Shown piece after piece: positions 1 through 7,069 of a stretch of DNA of 40,662 bases; the first letter of the stretch is position 1; every line of letters starts with the position of its first letter. Source of the DNA: a virus; the IMG/VR virus record IMGVR_UViG_3300044980_000059, positions 1 through 40,662 of that record; one strand, 5' to 3'. The notes under the pieces are model-generated. The model had not been told where the DNA came from, did not search any database, and saw nothing but the letters and a program-made list of their open reading frames with translations. The position numbers were made by a program, and so were the translations under genes.

Positions 1-2
1 GC

Positions 3-425
3 TGCTCGCGCTGCTCATACTGCTTATACTGCTCGGGCTGCTCGCGCTGCTCGGACTGCTCGGACTGCTCATACTGCTCGGGCTGCTCGGGCTGCTCGCG
101 CTGCTCGGACTGCTCGGGCTGCTCGCGCTGCTCATACTGCTTATACTGCTCGGACTGCTCGGACTGCTCGGGCTGCTCGCGCTGCTCATACTGCTCGGGC
201 TGCTCGGGCTGCCCGCGCTGCTCATACTGCTCGGACTGCTCGGGCTGCTCATATTGCTCGGACTGCTCGGGCTGCTCGCGCTGCTCATACTGCTCGGGCT
301 GCTCGCGCTGCTCATACTGCTCATACTGCTCGGGCTGCTCGCGCTGCTCGGACTGCTCGGGCTGCTCGCGCTGCTCATACTGCTCGGGCTGCTCATACTG
401 CTCATACTGCTCATACTGCTCGGCA
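3..425 (+). repeat. 9-bp tandem repeat coding for Cys-Ser-X, left block
   Basis: There are 47 in-phase copies of a 9-bp unit, TGC-TCR-NNC. The units fall into a few alleles: TGCTCGGAC (CSD), TGCTCGGGC (CSG), TGCTCGCGC (CSR) and TGCTCATAC (CSY). Single-transition derivatives are TGCTTATAC (CLY, twice), TGCCCGCGC (CPR, once) and TGCTCATAT (once). The final unit (CSA) leads into unique sequence. A higher-order Gly-Arg-Tyr run (27 bp) recurs several times, which points to growth by unequal duplication of blocks. Confidence 0.97.
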
Positions 426-746
426 ACCAAGGTAGGCGAAGTGGCGGACTCCGCGCCTGAAATTCCGGTCATTCCCGATATTCACAAACGCATCTATGGG
501 CGCGTTTCGCAGCCACATGCGCTGGACATGAAGACGTGGCACTCCTGTGAGACTACACACTGCCGCGCTGGCTGGGTCGTCCATGAAGCCGGGCGAGCCG
601 GCTATGCGCTGGAGAAATTCCACGACACGGCGCTTGCTGCGATGCTGATCTATCGCGCCAGCGGCTATGAAATCAACCCATCACGCTTCTACGATCCGGC
701 CGATTTGGCTTTGGCCGACATGAAGCGACTTGCTGAGCAGGAGTGA
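3..746 (+). CDS. Cys-Ser-X repeat protein, C-terminal part (runs in across the window start)
   Basis: This frame is open from the first bases of the window to the TGA at 744-746 and has no start here; its N-terminal part is at 40459-40662. It begins with 47 consecutive Cys-Ser-X tripeptides (X = Asp, Gly, Arg or Tyr) up to about base 425. A non-repetitive C-terminal domain of about 105 residues follows. It contains a Trp-His-Ser-Cys...His-Cys-Arg-Ala-Gly-Trp core and ends in an acidic helix. I recognise the combination of a short N-terminal domain, Cys-rich tripeptides and this C-terminal domain as a recurrent phage protein of unknown function. A GTG at 441 could start the C-terminal domain alone, but nothing favours it. 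Metal binding or a beta-solenoid fold for the repeat is inference. The next gene follows with an AGGAG motif that overlaps this stop region. Confidence 0.8.
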   Translation, partial: CSRCSYCLYCSGCSRCSDCSDCSYCSGCSGCSRCSDCSGCSRCSYCLYCSDCSDCSGCSRCSYCSGCSGCPRCSYCSDCSGCSYCSDCSGCSRCSYCSGCSRCSYCSYCSGCSRCSDCSGCSRCSYCSGCSYCSYCSYCSATKVGEVADSAPEIPVIPDIHKRIYGRVSQPHALDMKTWHSCETTHCRAGWVVHEAGRAGYALEKFHDTALAAMLIYRASGYEINPSRFYDPADLALADMKRLAEQE

Positions 747-751
747 TTGCC

Positions 752-1144
752 ATGTCTACCGTCATTCACCCCGATCCGAAGCAGTTGGTCGCCATGGCAC
801 CGCTTATCGGCGACCCGCAGTGCGTCGAAGCGATCGTCGAACGTGCCGAATCGCATGACACACTGGTCAAGCGCCTCGCAAAAGATCGCTTCAAGGCGCG
901 CATTACGAATCTGGACCCGCTGGAGATCATACAGGGGCTCGCCAGCTGTACGGTACGCAAGCATGGCGCGCTGCTGCGTGCGGCCTTCCAAGAGTCCGCT
1001 GAAGCGTTTGGCGACGCCCTGATGAGTATCGTGGTGCGCGAGATGGAACTGCAGAGCGAGATTGAGGCCGCAGAAATTGCGTTGCGCATCGAAGGCGCGC
1101 AGCCGAAGCCAGTGCGCGTGTTCCGGATCGTAGGAGAGGTTTGA
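752..1144 (+). CDS. conserved-looking small protein, unknown function
   Basis: A 130-residue protein. The ATG at 752 is chosen over a GTG at 743 because AGGAG lies 8 nt upstream of it. The sequence is mostly alpha-helical and charged, with no Cys pair or membrane span. The central part (residues about 30-110) alternates acidic and basic helices, and the end is a short basic beta-like stretch. It lies between the Cys-Ser-X protein and a 74-residue protein, within the early operon. I do not recognise the family. Confidence 0.75.
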   Translation: MSTVIHPDPKQLVAMAPLIGDPQCVEAIVERAESHDTLVKRLAKDRFKARITNLDPLEIIQGLASCTVRKHGALLRAAFQESAEAFGDALMSIVVREMELQSEIEAAEIALRIEGAQPKPVRVFRIVGEV

Positions 1145-1145
1145 C

Positions 1146-1370
1146 GTGGCCGCCTTCCATCGCATGGTGCGCATCACCATCGAGCAGATGACCGAGCCGA
1201 AAGACGTGATGCTCGGCCAGCTCGAAGTCCCTTCGTTTCTCGTCGTTGGTGATCTGACCGGCAAGGTCGAAGCTTATTTCGCTATCGCGTTCGGTGCGCA
1301 TATCCAGTTGCCGATCAACGAGCGCGAACTCGAAGCGTATTTCAAGGCGCAGCGCGCGGAGGCTATGTGA
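1146..1370 (+). CDS. small early protein, unknown function
   Basis: 74 residues from a GTG start at 1146, one base after the previous stop; an AGGAGAGG motif about 8 nt upstream supports it. The sequence alternates short beta-like stretches with a C-terminal helix (residues about 55-74) and looks like a small globular alpha/beta protein. The stop overlaps the GTG start of the next gene. No family recognised. Confidence 0.7.
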   Translation: MAAFHRMVRITIEQMTEPKDVMLGQLEVPSFLVVGDLTGKVEAYFAIAFGAHIQLPINERELEAYFKAQRAEAM

Positions 1371-1705
1371 GCACATTCTCTATCGATGACGCTCAGAAAT
1401 TGGTCGCGCTCGTGCATGAGGCAGTCGGAATGATGGAACCGTATTACAGCCAGTGTGGCGCCGGAGATCGCATTCTAGAAGAGCTTGCGCCGTTTGAGGC
1501 GAAGCTGCCATATTTCGAGCACGTCGTGCCATGGAAAGCGGGTTGCCTTGCATGCGGAAAGCGCTTCTATAGCGCGCAGTCTACGGCGCAGCATATGCAT
1601 AGCAAGCACCCACAACAGTTCACTAGTAAGCAGGCTTACGCGGAGATGCGCGAATACACCAAAACGTGGCCTACCAAAGCCGCTTATTTATCGCGCGAGG
1701 TTTGA
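1367..1705 (+). CDS. small protein with a C2H2-type zinc finger
   Basis: 112 residues from a GTG start at 1367 that overlaps the preceding stop. Residues 60-81 match the classical C2H2 finger pattern: Cys60-X2-Cys63, twelve residues, His76, with His78 and His81 as the second ligand candidates. An aromatic (Phe67) lies after the second Cys as in canonical fingers. The N-terminal 50 residues are helical and acidic. Nucleic-acid binding is plausible from the finger, but a single finger may also serve protein contacts. The gene is in the middle of the early operon, 1 nt before the next gene. Confidence 0.75.
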   Translation: MSTFSIDDAQKLVALVHEAVGMMEPYYSQCGAGDRILEELAPFEAKLPYFEHVVPWKAGCLACGKRFYSAQSTAQHMHSKHPQQFTSKQAYAEMREYTKTWPTKAAYLSREV

Positions 1706-1706
1706 G

Positions 1707-2009
1707 ATGACACGCTACATCATCGAAGGCGTCTGGACCGGCTATGTGTCAAGACAGCAGAGAGTCGTTCACCGCACGGTTCACGACGGTGCAGAGAAGA
1801 AGCTGCGCGCATGGGCCGAAAACGCTGGCTCGATCAGCTATACGGATGGCACGCGTCTGATTCTGTCAGTGCGTGACTGCAAGCCGCGTGAGCGTGTCGA
1901 GCAGATCCACGGCTATACAAGCCTTATTAAGGATTGCGCATATTACGACGTATCGAGCGTAGACGACCTGATCGCAGCGAAGAATGCCGCGCGTAGCAAG
2001 GTGGCCTGA
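1707..2009 (+). CDS. small early protein, unknown function
   Basis: 100 residues, ATG at 1707 immediately after the previous stop, with a GCGAGGTTTGAG ribosome-site region. Residues 1-60 look beta-rich (alternating hydrophobic and polar); residues 80-100 form a helix with Ala and Lys. There is no Cys cluster and no membrane span. The next gene starts 1 nt after its stop. No family recognised. Confidence 0.7.
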   Translation: MTRYIIEGVWTGYVSRQQRVVHRTVHDGAEKKLRAWAENAGSISYTDGTRLILSVRDCKPRERVEQIHGYTSLIKDCAYYDVSSVDDLIAAKNAARSKVA

Positions 2010-2010
2010 C

Positions 2011-2196
2011 ATGCGCCCCTACCTCTTCCACCGTCTCACTCGCCGCGTCATAGGCGAGCCGCGCACACCGGTCAGAGATTTGACCAAGCGCGAGTGCCGC
2101 GCGATCGACTTCGCCTATGGTGCGCTCGCGGCCCTGTCAATGGTCTGCGCGTTTGCTGTGATTTTCCTGCTACTGACCTGGAGGCCGGAATGCTGA
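2011..2196 (+). CDS. small single-span membrane protein
   Basis: 61 residues. A basic N-terminal half of about 35 residues is followed by one clear hydrophobic segment (residues about 38-57: alanine, leucine, valine, phenylalanine rich). The likely topology is N-terminus inside. The stop overlaps the start of the next gene by 7 nt. It is the first of several one-span peptides in this operon; its role is unknown. Confidence 0.65.
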   Translation: MRPYLFHRLTRRVIGEPRTPVRDLTKRECRAIDFAYGALAALSMVCAFAVIFLLLTWRPEC

Positions 2197-2555
2197 AACA
2201 TACCCCGGGGCCGTGGAAATTTGAGACAGTTCTAACATCTGTTGGTCATTGCCACAAGATCGGTCCTTTCCCATGGAAGCATGACAAACAAAATCACGCT
2301 TGCATCTACGTGAACTACCCAAATCACGATGGGCGCGGATTGTTCGAGGATGAATTAGCAGCTAATGCGAGGCTCATCGCCGCTGCGCCCGATTTGCTCG
2401 AAGCATTAAAAGATTTGAAAGTCCGGTATGAGTCCCTTTTCAATATTTTCGCTGTGAAAACCTATTCTCCTTCGAGCGATTCCAGCTCCGATTTGGAGCT
2501 TGCGCTCACCACGTGTAATCGAGCAATCGCTAAAGCCACCGGAGAACCGTCATGA
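2190..2555 (+). CDS. HTPGPW-type phage protein, unknown function
   Basis: 121 residues; ATG at 2190 with GGAGG 5-6 nt upstream. It opens with the motif His-Thr-Pro-Gly-Pro-Trp, and near residue 70 has Asn-Ala-Arg-Leu-Ile-Ala-Ala-Ala-Pro-Asp-Leu-Leu-Glu-Ala-Leu. These two signatures define a very widespread small phage and prophage family without known function. The gene is visibly richer in A+T than its neighbours, a mild hint of separate acquisition. Its TGA overlaps the next start as ATGA. Confidence 0.85.
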   Translation: MLKHTPGPWKFETVLTSVGHCHKIGPFPWKHDKQNHACIYVNYPNHDGRGLFEDELAANARLIAAAPDLLEALKDLKVRYESLFNIFAVKTYSPSSDSSSDLELALTTCNRAIAKATGEPS

Positions 2556-2635
2556 GCCGCGTACTCGACTGGGTTATCGCGATCGGCTTCGGAATCTATC
2601 TAGCGTGGCTCGCCGCGGAGGGCATTGGGCGATGA
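2552..2635 (+). CDS. 27-residue membrane peptide
   Basis: A very short frame. It is supported by a 4-nt ATGA overlap at each end (2552-2555 with the gene before, 2632-2635 with the gene after), which is the packing style of this operon. Nearly the whole peptide is one hydrophobic segment. Function unknown. Confidence 0.5.
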   Translation: MSRVLDWVIAIGFGIYLAWLAAEGIGR

Positions 2636-2871
2636 AAGATTTCGGCCAATGGCTGCGCGACGCGCCAATCCTCGTAGAGCCGCCCCTCAGTGATGCCGAG
2701 GCGCACATATTGGAGTTGGAGGAAGCGGGAGTTATCAACGTTCTGGCAGACGGCTTATTTGAGGCTCGTTGCCGCCGTTGCGGTGAATGGACCGAATTGC
2801 CGGTCGGCCCCGCCGAGATTGATGTTGACTACCAACACTATTGCGGCGGATCGCCAAGGTGCTGTCCATGA
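2632..2871 (+). CDS. small Cys-rich protein, possible zinc ribbon
   Basis: 79 residues starting MKDFGQWLRD. The N-terminal half is acidic and helical. The C-terminal half has a Cys-X2-Cys pair (in RCRRCGEW) and a later Cys...Cys-Cys cluster, together a possible zinc ribbon, though the second pair is not canonical. The ATG at 2632 is set by an ATGA overlap; the stop overlaps the next ATG in the same way. Confidence 0.7.
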   Translation: MKDFGQWLRDAPILVEPPLSDAEAHILELEEAGVINVLADGLFEARCRRCGEWTELPVGPAEIDVDYQHYCGGSPRCCP

Positions 2872-2972
2872 AACACCTCTTTCGCTGGCTCGACCATAAC
2901 CCGCTCATTGCGATGGTTGCAGGCTCCGCCGTCGCTTTCCTGATCCTTTACTATTCGCGAGGCTTTTTGTGA
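2868..2972 (+). CDS. 34-residue single-span membrane peptide
   Basis: Starts MKHLFRWLDH and is followed by one hydrophobic segment (residues about 12-29), positively charged before it, so probably N-terminus in the cytoplasm. It is bounded by ATGA at the start and overlaps the GTG start of the nuclease gene at its end. Function unknown. Confidence 0.55.
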   Translation: MKHLFRWLDHNPLIAMVAGSAVAFLILYYSRGFL

Positions 2973-3898
2973 ATGCACCTGACTTCATTCCGCCTCTGGA
3001 AAACGGCTGTGGCCTCCACGAGGGGTTGGACATTGAGCGCTATCACGCTATGCATCCGATTTCGAAGACCGGTCTCGACGACCTGAACAGATCGCCGGCA
3101 CATTACTTTGCATGGCATCTGGATCCAGAGCGTCCCGCGCCGCCGGTACGTGCTGGCCAACTAGAGGGCAACCTTACGCATTGCGCCGTGCTGGAGCCTG
3201 ATGAGTTCAGCAAACGCTATGCGACTGTGCCAAAGGGCGCGCCGCGTCGGCCCACCGAGGCGCAATGGAACGCGAAGAATCCATCCGAAGACAGCATCGC
3301 GTCGATGGACTGGTGGCGGGAATTCAACGAACGCACGAACAGCGCGACGGTCGTCACAAACGACCAGTATGAAGTTGCGATGCGTCAGGCCGATTCGATT
3401 CGCGCGCTGCCGGAGATACAGCAGTTCTTGACGAAAGGTAAATCCGAAGTCTCGGCATTCTGGACTGATCCGGTAACCAGCGTTGAATGCCGCTGCCGGC
3501 CCGACTGGGTTTATCAGGCATCACGCTCGTCGGTCGTTCTGCTTGACCTTAAAACATTCAGTAGCGCGGCACCTGACGAGTTTCGCCGGCAGTGCGCGCG
3601 CAAACGCTACCACGTGCAAGACACGTTCTATTCCGGTGGATTTAGTCAGGCTGCTGGCGTTGACGTGGAAAAGTTCATCTTTGTCGTCGTCGAAACTGAG
3701 TGGCCGTACGCAGCCGCCTCGTATGTACTCGGCAACGAAAGTCGGGAAGAAGGCTATCTTGAATGCCGTCGCCTGCTGGACATCTACGAGGAATGTCTTC
3801 GTACCAAAAAATGGCCGGGATACGCGGACAAAACGACCCAGATTGATCTGCCACCGTACGCCTTTACCTCTCAGGAAGTGGAGATTTCCTATGTCTGA
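2969..3898 (+). CDS. RecE-like PD-(D/E)XK exonuclease
   Basis: 309 residues from a GTG at 2969, with AGG about 7 nt upstream; no in-frame ATG fits better. The N-terminal region (residues 24-80) has the Tyr-His...Ser-Lys-Thr-Gly-Leu-Asp-Asp-Leu opening and a His71 followed by Ala-Val-Leu-Glu-Pro-Asp-Glu-Phe, typical of the RecE/exonuclease VIII C-terminal family. The catalytic core is Glu160, Pro-Asp at 178-179 and Asp-Leu-Lys at 193-195, with a downstream Gln motif. Such enzymes degrade one strand of duplex DNA 5' to 3' and work with a single-strand annealing protein. No RecT- or Beta-like partner is recognisable; the next two genes are candidates by position only. Confidence 0.88.
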   Translation: MNAPDFIPPLENGCGLHEGLDIERYHAMHPISKTGLDDLNRSPAHYFAWHLDPERPAPPVRAGQLEGNLTHCAVLEPDEFSKRYATVPKGAPRRPTEAQWNAKNPSEDSIASMDWWREFNERTNSATVVTNDQYEVAMRQADSIRALPEIQQFLTKGKSEVSAFWTDPVTSVECRCRPDWVYQASRSSVVLLDLKTFSSAAPDEFRRQCARKRYHVQDTFYSGGFSQAAGVDVEKFIFVVVETEWPYAAASYVLGNESREEGYLECRRLLDIYEECLRTKKWPGYADKTTQIDLPPYAFTSQEVEISYV

Positions 3899-4676
3899 CA
3901 TTACCGACCTGCGCGGCACTATTGTGCCGAAGTCGGACCAGCTCAACGCCGAACAGTTGCTGGCCGGTGACACGACCATCACTGTAACCGACGTGCGCAT
4001 GGGCAGCGAGGACCAGCCCGTCATTCTGCATTACGAGAATGACGAGGGGCGCCCCTATAAGCCGTGCAAGACCATGCGCAAGTTGCTGATTTTTGCGTGG
4101 GGAGAGGATGGGCGCCAATGGGTCGGCAAATCCATGACGCTCTACAACGATCAAGCGGTGCGCTTCGGCGGCATGGTTGTCGGCGGAATCCGCATCAGCC
4201 ACCTGAGCCACATCGAGCGCGAGATATCGCTTTCGCTGACGGCGACAAAGGGCAAGAAAGCGCAGCATACGATCCTGCCGCTTGAGGTCTTGACGCTTGA
4301 TGATGTGCTCAAAGCCATTGCGACGGCGACAGATCGCAATGGCATGCATGCCGCGAAAGCGAAAGCGATAAAGCTCACTGGCGAGAAGGATGCCCAGCGT
4401 GCTCAGGATGCATATAACGCGCGCATGAAAGAACTGCGCGGTGGTGCAGCCAGCGCCAAGACCAAGCAGCAAGCCGACCGAGTGCCAGAAGATCAGACGT
4501 TCTTCAGCACGCTGACTGTCGATCAGGTTATCGCCGAGATCGGCAAAGCAACCGATGTCGATGTGCTTGATCTCGCCATGGATGGTTTCCGCAGCGAGGG
4601 CCATTTCACTCCGGAAGAAATAGCGACAATCGATTCCGAATATCAGAGCCGCCGCGAGCAACTGCTCGGCGCGTAA
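3891..4676 (+). CDS. conserved phage protein next to exonuclease, unknown function
   Basis: 261 residues; ATG at 3891 overlaps the exonuclease stop by 8 nt. Residues about 25-130 are a compact beta-rich domain with conserved-looking stretches (VTDVRMGSEDQP; GKSMTLYND; VRFGGMVVGGIRISHL). Residues 140-190 are helical and basic, and residues 200-261 form a helical C-terminal domain. I recall similar proteins beside phage nucleases but know no demonstrated activity. Given the place next to a RecE-like nuclease, ssDNA binding, annealing or nuclease control is a reasonable inference, not an identification. Confidence 0.75.
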   Translation: MSDITDLRGTIVPKSDQLNAEQLLAGDTTITVTDVRMGSEDQPVILHYENDEGRPYKPCKTMRKLLIFAWGEDGRQWVGKSMTLYNDQAVRFGGMVVGGIRISHLSHIEREISLSLTATKGKKAQHTILPLEVLTLDDVLKAIATATDRNGMHAAKAKAIKLTGEKDAQRAQDAYNARMKELRGGAASAKTKQQADRVPEDQTFFSTLTVDQVIAEIGKATDVDVLDLAMDGFRSEGHFTPEEIATIDSEYQSRREQLLGA

Positions 4677-4692
4677 CGACAAAACCCGCTTC

Positions 4693-4714
4693 AAATTATT
4701 CCCGAAATTATTCC
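4693..4714 (+). repeat. 10-bp direct repeat before the ribosome site
   Basis: AAATTATTCC occurs twice, at 4693-4702 and 4705-4714, in the 48-bp gap between two genes, immediately before the AGGAGG of the next gene. It is A+T rich in a G+C-rich genome. It may be a protein-binding or mRNA-level control site, or a chance duplication. Confidence 0.5.
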
Positions 4715-4724
4715 AGGAGGTCTC

Positions 4725-5360
4725 ATGCTTTCCATCGATCACCAGTTGGTCCGCATCAAGAAAGTAACCGGCGTCGAAGAATTCAAGGGCGACAAGCGCG
4801 ACTACGGCTGCTCCGTGCGCATCGAATGGGTTGCGCCGAACATGATCCTCGACGAGTTCGACCGGCACGCGCGCACCGCTTTCTATGAGCGCGACACTGG
4901 CAAACCGGGCGTGAGCGCTGAAGGCCAGGGAGAACTGTCCCTGCCACGTCAGGACGTGGACCTCACCAAGCGCAAATGCGTGAACATCGTGACGCCGCTG
5001 CACTTCGTCAAGGAACTGGATGGCTACACGATCATCTTTCACCGCGGCGCGACCGAGAAGTCCGAGATCAAACTGACCGAGGTGAAGCTCGACGATTTCA
5101 CGGCTGATCCGCATGACGGTGGATCTTGCCTGATGGGTTGCAACGCCTACATGAAGCCTCCGGTTGAGCAGCGCGGCTATATTGACCACATGAGTAAGAC
5201 CGAAATTGAGATCACGCTGACGCCTCCGCAAGCCACACAGATTGATTTGGTCGACAAGGCTAAAGGCAAGAAGAAAACAGCAGCCGAGAAGATTGCGGCC
5301 GAAGGCGATCCGCTTGCTGGCAGCGATCTGGCACAGGATGATACGCGCATCAACGCATAA
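4725..5360 (+). CDS. conserved phage protein of the recombination cluster, unknown function
   Basis: 211 residues; ATG at 4725 with a strong AGGAGG 5 nt upstream, the best ribosome site in this cluster and a sign of high expression. Residues 1-165 form an alpha/beta domain; the last 45 residues are a Lys- and Ala-rich, then acidic tail, reminiscent of the acidic C-terminal tails of ssDNA-binding proteins, though no OB-fold signature can be asserted by eye. It follows the RecE-like nuclease and its neighbour and is ended by a hairpin at 5373-5397. A role in DNA recombination or replication is inference from context. Confidence 0.75.
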   Translation: MLSIDHQLVRIKKVTGVEEFKGDKRDYGCSVRIEWVAPNMILDEFDRHARTAFYERDTGKPGVSAEGQGELSLPRQDVDLTKRKCVNIVTPLHFVKELDGYTIIFHRGATEKSEIKLTEVKLDDFTADPHDGGSCLMGCNAYMKPPVEQRGYIDHMSKTEIEITLTPPQATQIDLVDKAKGKKKTAAEKIAAEGDPLAGSDLAQDDTRINA

Positions 5361-5372
5361 CCAGCCGTTGCA

Positions 5373-5404
5373 GGCACCTCGGATTGGCCGAGGTGCCGGC
5401 TTTC
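5373..5404 (+). terminator. probable intrinsic terminator
   Basis: A perfect 10-bp inverted repeat, GGCACCTCGG (5373-5382) and CCGAGGTGCC (5388-5397), encloses a 5-nt loop ATTGG and is followed by GGCTTTC. The stem is G+C rich and lies 13 nt after a stop codon. The T-run is short, so it may be a weak or partial terminator letting some transcription reach the methyltransferase genes. Confidence 0.65.
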
Positions 5405-5446
5405 AAGGCCCGCTCGCACAGGGGCTGCTTTTTGATTCGGTGACCT

Positions 5447-5521
5447 ATGAACAGCAGCGACTGGGTATGCATTGCGATAGCTCTGTTGTTCGGGTTCTGT
5501 GCGGTTGTACATTTTCTTTGA
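5447..5521 (+). CDS. 24-residue membrane peptide
   Basis: Starts MNSSDWVCIA and is almost entirely one hydrophobic segment. It fills the gap before the cytosine methyltransferase, whose GTG start lies 8 nt after its TGA; the ribosome site of that enzyme overlaps this stop. Its own ribosome site is weak (GGTGA). Placement fits the other tiny membrane peptides of this operon, but evidence is limited. Confidence 0.35.
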   Translation: MNSSDWVCIAIALLFGFCAVVHFL

Positions 5522-5528
5522 GGTGAGA

Positions 5529-6878
5529 GTGAAATTCGGAAGTGTCAGCAGCGGGATCGAAGCAGCAAGTTGCGCCTGGAATGAACTTGGCTGGCGCGCG
5601 CAGTTCTTTAGCGAGATCGCGCCGTTTCCGTCTTTTGTACTCGCCCACCATTACCCGGATGTGCGCAATCTAGGTGATATGACCAAATTTAAGGAGTGGC
5701 CCGATGCAGCTATCGATCTTCTCGTCGGAGGAACTCCCTGCCAATCATTCAGCGTCGCAGGACTACGAAAGGGACTGGCAGACCCGCGTGGCAACCTCAT
5801 GCTTACCTATCTTGCCATTGCTCGCCGCTACGCTCCCCGCTGGGTGGTCTGGGAAAACGTCCCCGGTGTCCTGTCGTCAAACGGCGGGCGGGATTTTGGC
5901 ACCTTCCTCGGCGGCCTGGCAGAACTCGGGTATGGGTTCGCCTACCGCGTTCTTGACGCTCAGTTCTTCGGCTTGGCCCAGCGACGCCGCCGTGTGTTCG
6001 TTGTCGGATATCTTGGAGACTGGCGACGTGCCGCAGCAGTACTTTTTGAGCGCGAGAGCCTGCTCGGGCATTCTGCGCCGGGCCGCGAAACGGGGAAAGG
6101 AATTGCCCCCACCCTTAGCGCGCGCACTAAAGGCGGTGGCGGACTCGGAACCGATTTCGAGTGCGATGGTGGATTGATTCCTGACGTAGCACGCGCGCTC
6201 ACCACGTCTAACCAGCGCATCGATGCGGAAACCGAAACGCTGCTGGTCGCGCACTCTCTGCGCGCGGAAGGCTTTGACGCCAGCGAAGACGGAACCGGTC
6301 GCGGTACACCGCTCGTTCCGGTTGCGTACAGCATCATGCCGCAGAACAGCGGAAAAGATTATAAGGCCCGTCATGTCGAAGTCGCACAGCCGTTGATGGC
6401 GGGTGGGCCTGTTGGGGGTAATCAGGGCGGCGACTATATCGTTCAGCCGATTGCATTCGACTGCAAAGCATCAGGTCAAAACGGTTTCGGCATCGGCGAA
6501 ATAGCATCCACGATGCGCAGCATGGGGCATTCAAACTCGCATCAGAACGGCGGAGGGCATCTTGCTATCGCCGTGAACATCCGCGGGCGCGATGGCGGCG
6601 GTACTGCTGAATTGTCTGGTGATATAGCGACTGCGTTGCGCGCCAGCCAAGGCGGTGGAGACAAGTTGCACGCGCTGACTGACTCTGCCGTGCGCCGCCT
6701 GACGCCTCTTGAGTGCGAACGTCTTCAGGGCTTCCGCGACAACTACACACGAATTATTGTGCGCGGCAAGCCAGCCGCCGATGGCCCGCGCTACAAGGCG
6801 CTCGGTAATTCGATGGCTGTACCTGTGATGGCCTGGATTGGGCGACGCATTCAGCTTGTCGAAGCCTTAGCCGCCTAA
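5529..6878 (+). CDS. DNA cytosine-C5 methyltransferase
   Basis: 449 residues from GTG at 5529 (GAGGTGA just upstream); family members begin with the same Lys-Phe-Gly-Ser motif, which supports this start over an ATG 30 nt earlier. Motif I is at residues 3-14 (FGSVSSGIEAAS). Motif IV is Gly-Gly-Thr-Pro-Cys-Gln with the catalytic Cys71. Motif VI is Glu-Asn-Val at 109-111, motif VIII is Gln-Arg-Arg-Arg-Arg at 151-155, and the C-terminal Gly-Asn-Ser of motif X precedes the end. A long Gly-rich region (about 185-390) between motifs VIII and IX is the target-recognition part and is typical of phage enzymes of this type. It transfers methyl from SAM to C5 of cytosine, probably protecting phage DNA from host restriction. 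The recognition site cannot be told from sequence. Confidence 0.95.
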   Translation: MKFGSVSSGIEAASCAWNELGWRAQFFSEIAPFPSFVLAHHYPDVRNLGDMTKFKEWPDAAIDLLVGGTPCQSFSVAGLRKGLADPRGNLMLTYLAIARRYAPRWVVWENVPGVLSSNGGRDFGTFLGGLAELGYGFAYRVLDAQFFGLAQRRRRVFVVGYLGDWRRAAAVLFERESLLGHSAPGRETGKGIAPTLSARTKGGGGLGTDFECDGGLIPDVARALTTSNQRIDAETETLLVAHSLRAEGFDASEDGTGRGTPLVPVAYSIMPQNSGKDYKARHVEVAQPLMAGGPVGGNQGGDYIVQPIAFDCKASGQNGFGIGEIASTMRSMGHSNSHQNGGGHLAIAVNIRGRDGGGTAELSGDIATALRASQGGGDKLHALTDSAVRRLTPLECERLQGFRDNYTRIIVRGKPAADGPRYKALGNSMAVPVMAWIGRRIQLVEALAA

Positions 6879-6895
6879 CCACTAACCAGTGCGCT

Positions 6896-7069
6896 ATGCC
6901 GGAAGGGCAGAAGTCGGTTCTGGCTGAGTCGCCGCAGGTCATTTGCATAGATGAACTCGAGCGATTTGAGAAGTGGTTCAAAAATCAATGGGGCATTGTG
7001 GATGCAGAATCCGCAACCTACAAAACTCAATTGCTTGCATGGCGAGCAGCCATTAAGGATAAGAAGTAA
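6896..7069 (+). CDS. 57-residue protein, unknown function
   Basis: ATG at 6896; the stop TAA directly abuts the ATG of the methyltransferase at 7070. Tryptophan-rich helical C-terminal half (residues 24-57), acidic centre. No good ribosome site is visible upstream, so start assignment is uncertain, but the tight junction with the next gene supports it. No family recognised. Confidence 0.55.
   Translation: MPEGQKSVLAESPQVICIDELERFEKWFKNQWGIVDAESATYKTQLLAWRAAIKDKK

Noticed and set aside
1-425. CRISPR array or iteron origin
   Set aside because: Units are 9 bp, directly adjacent with no spacers, and strictly in one reading frame of a larger protein.
254-460. Leu/Gly/Ile-rich frame through the 9-bp repeat
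   Set aside because: Out-of-phase reading of the Cys-Ser-X repeat; it starts inside the repeat, has no ribosome site and is explained by the repeat itself.
3864-5231. 455-codon open frame on the minus strand
   Set aside because: Lies opposite two well-supported plus genes and a ribosome site; His/Val/Leu-rich shadow without recognisable domains.
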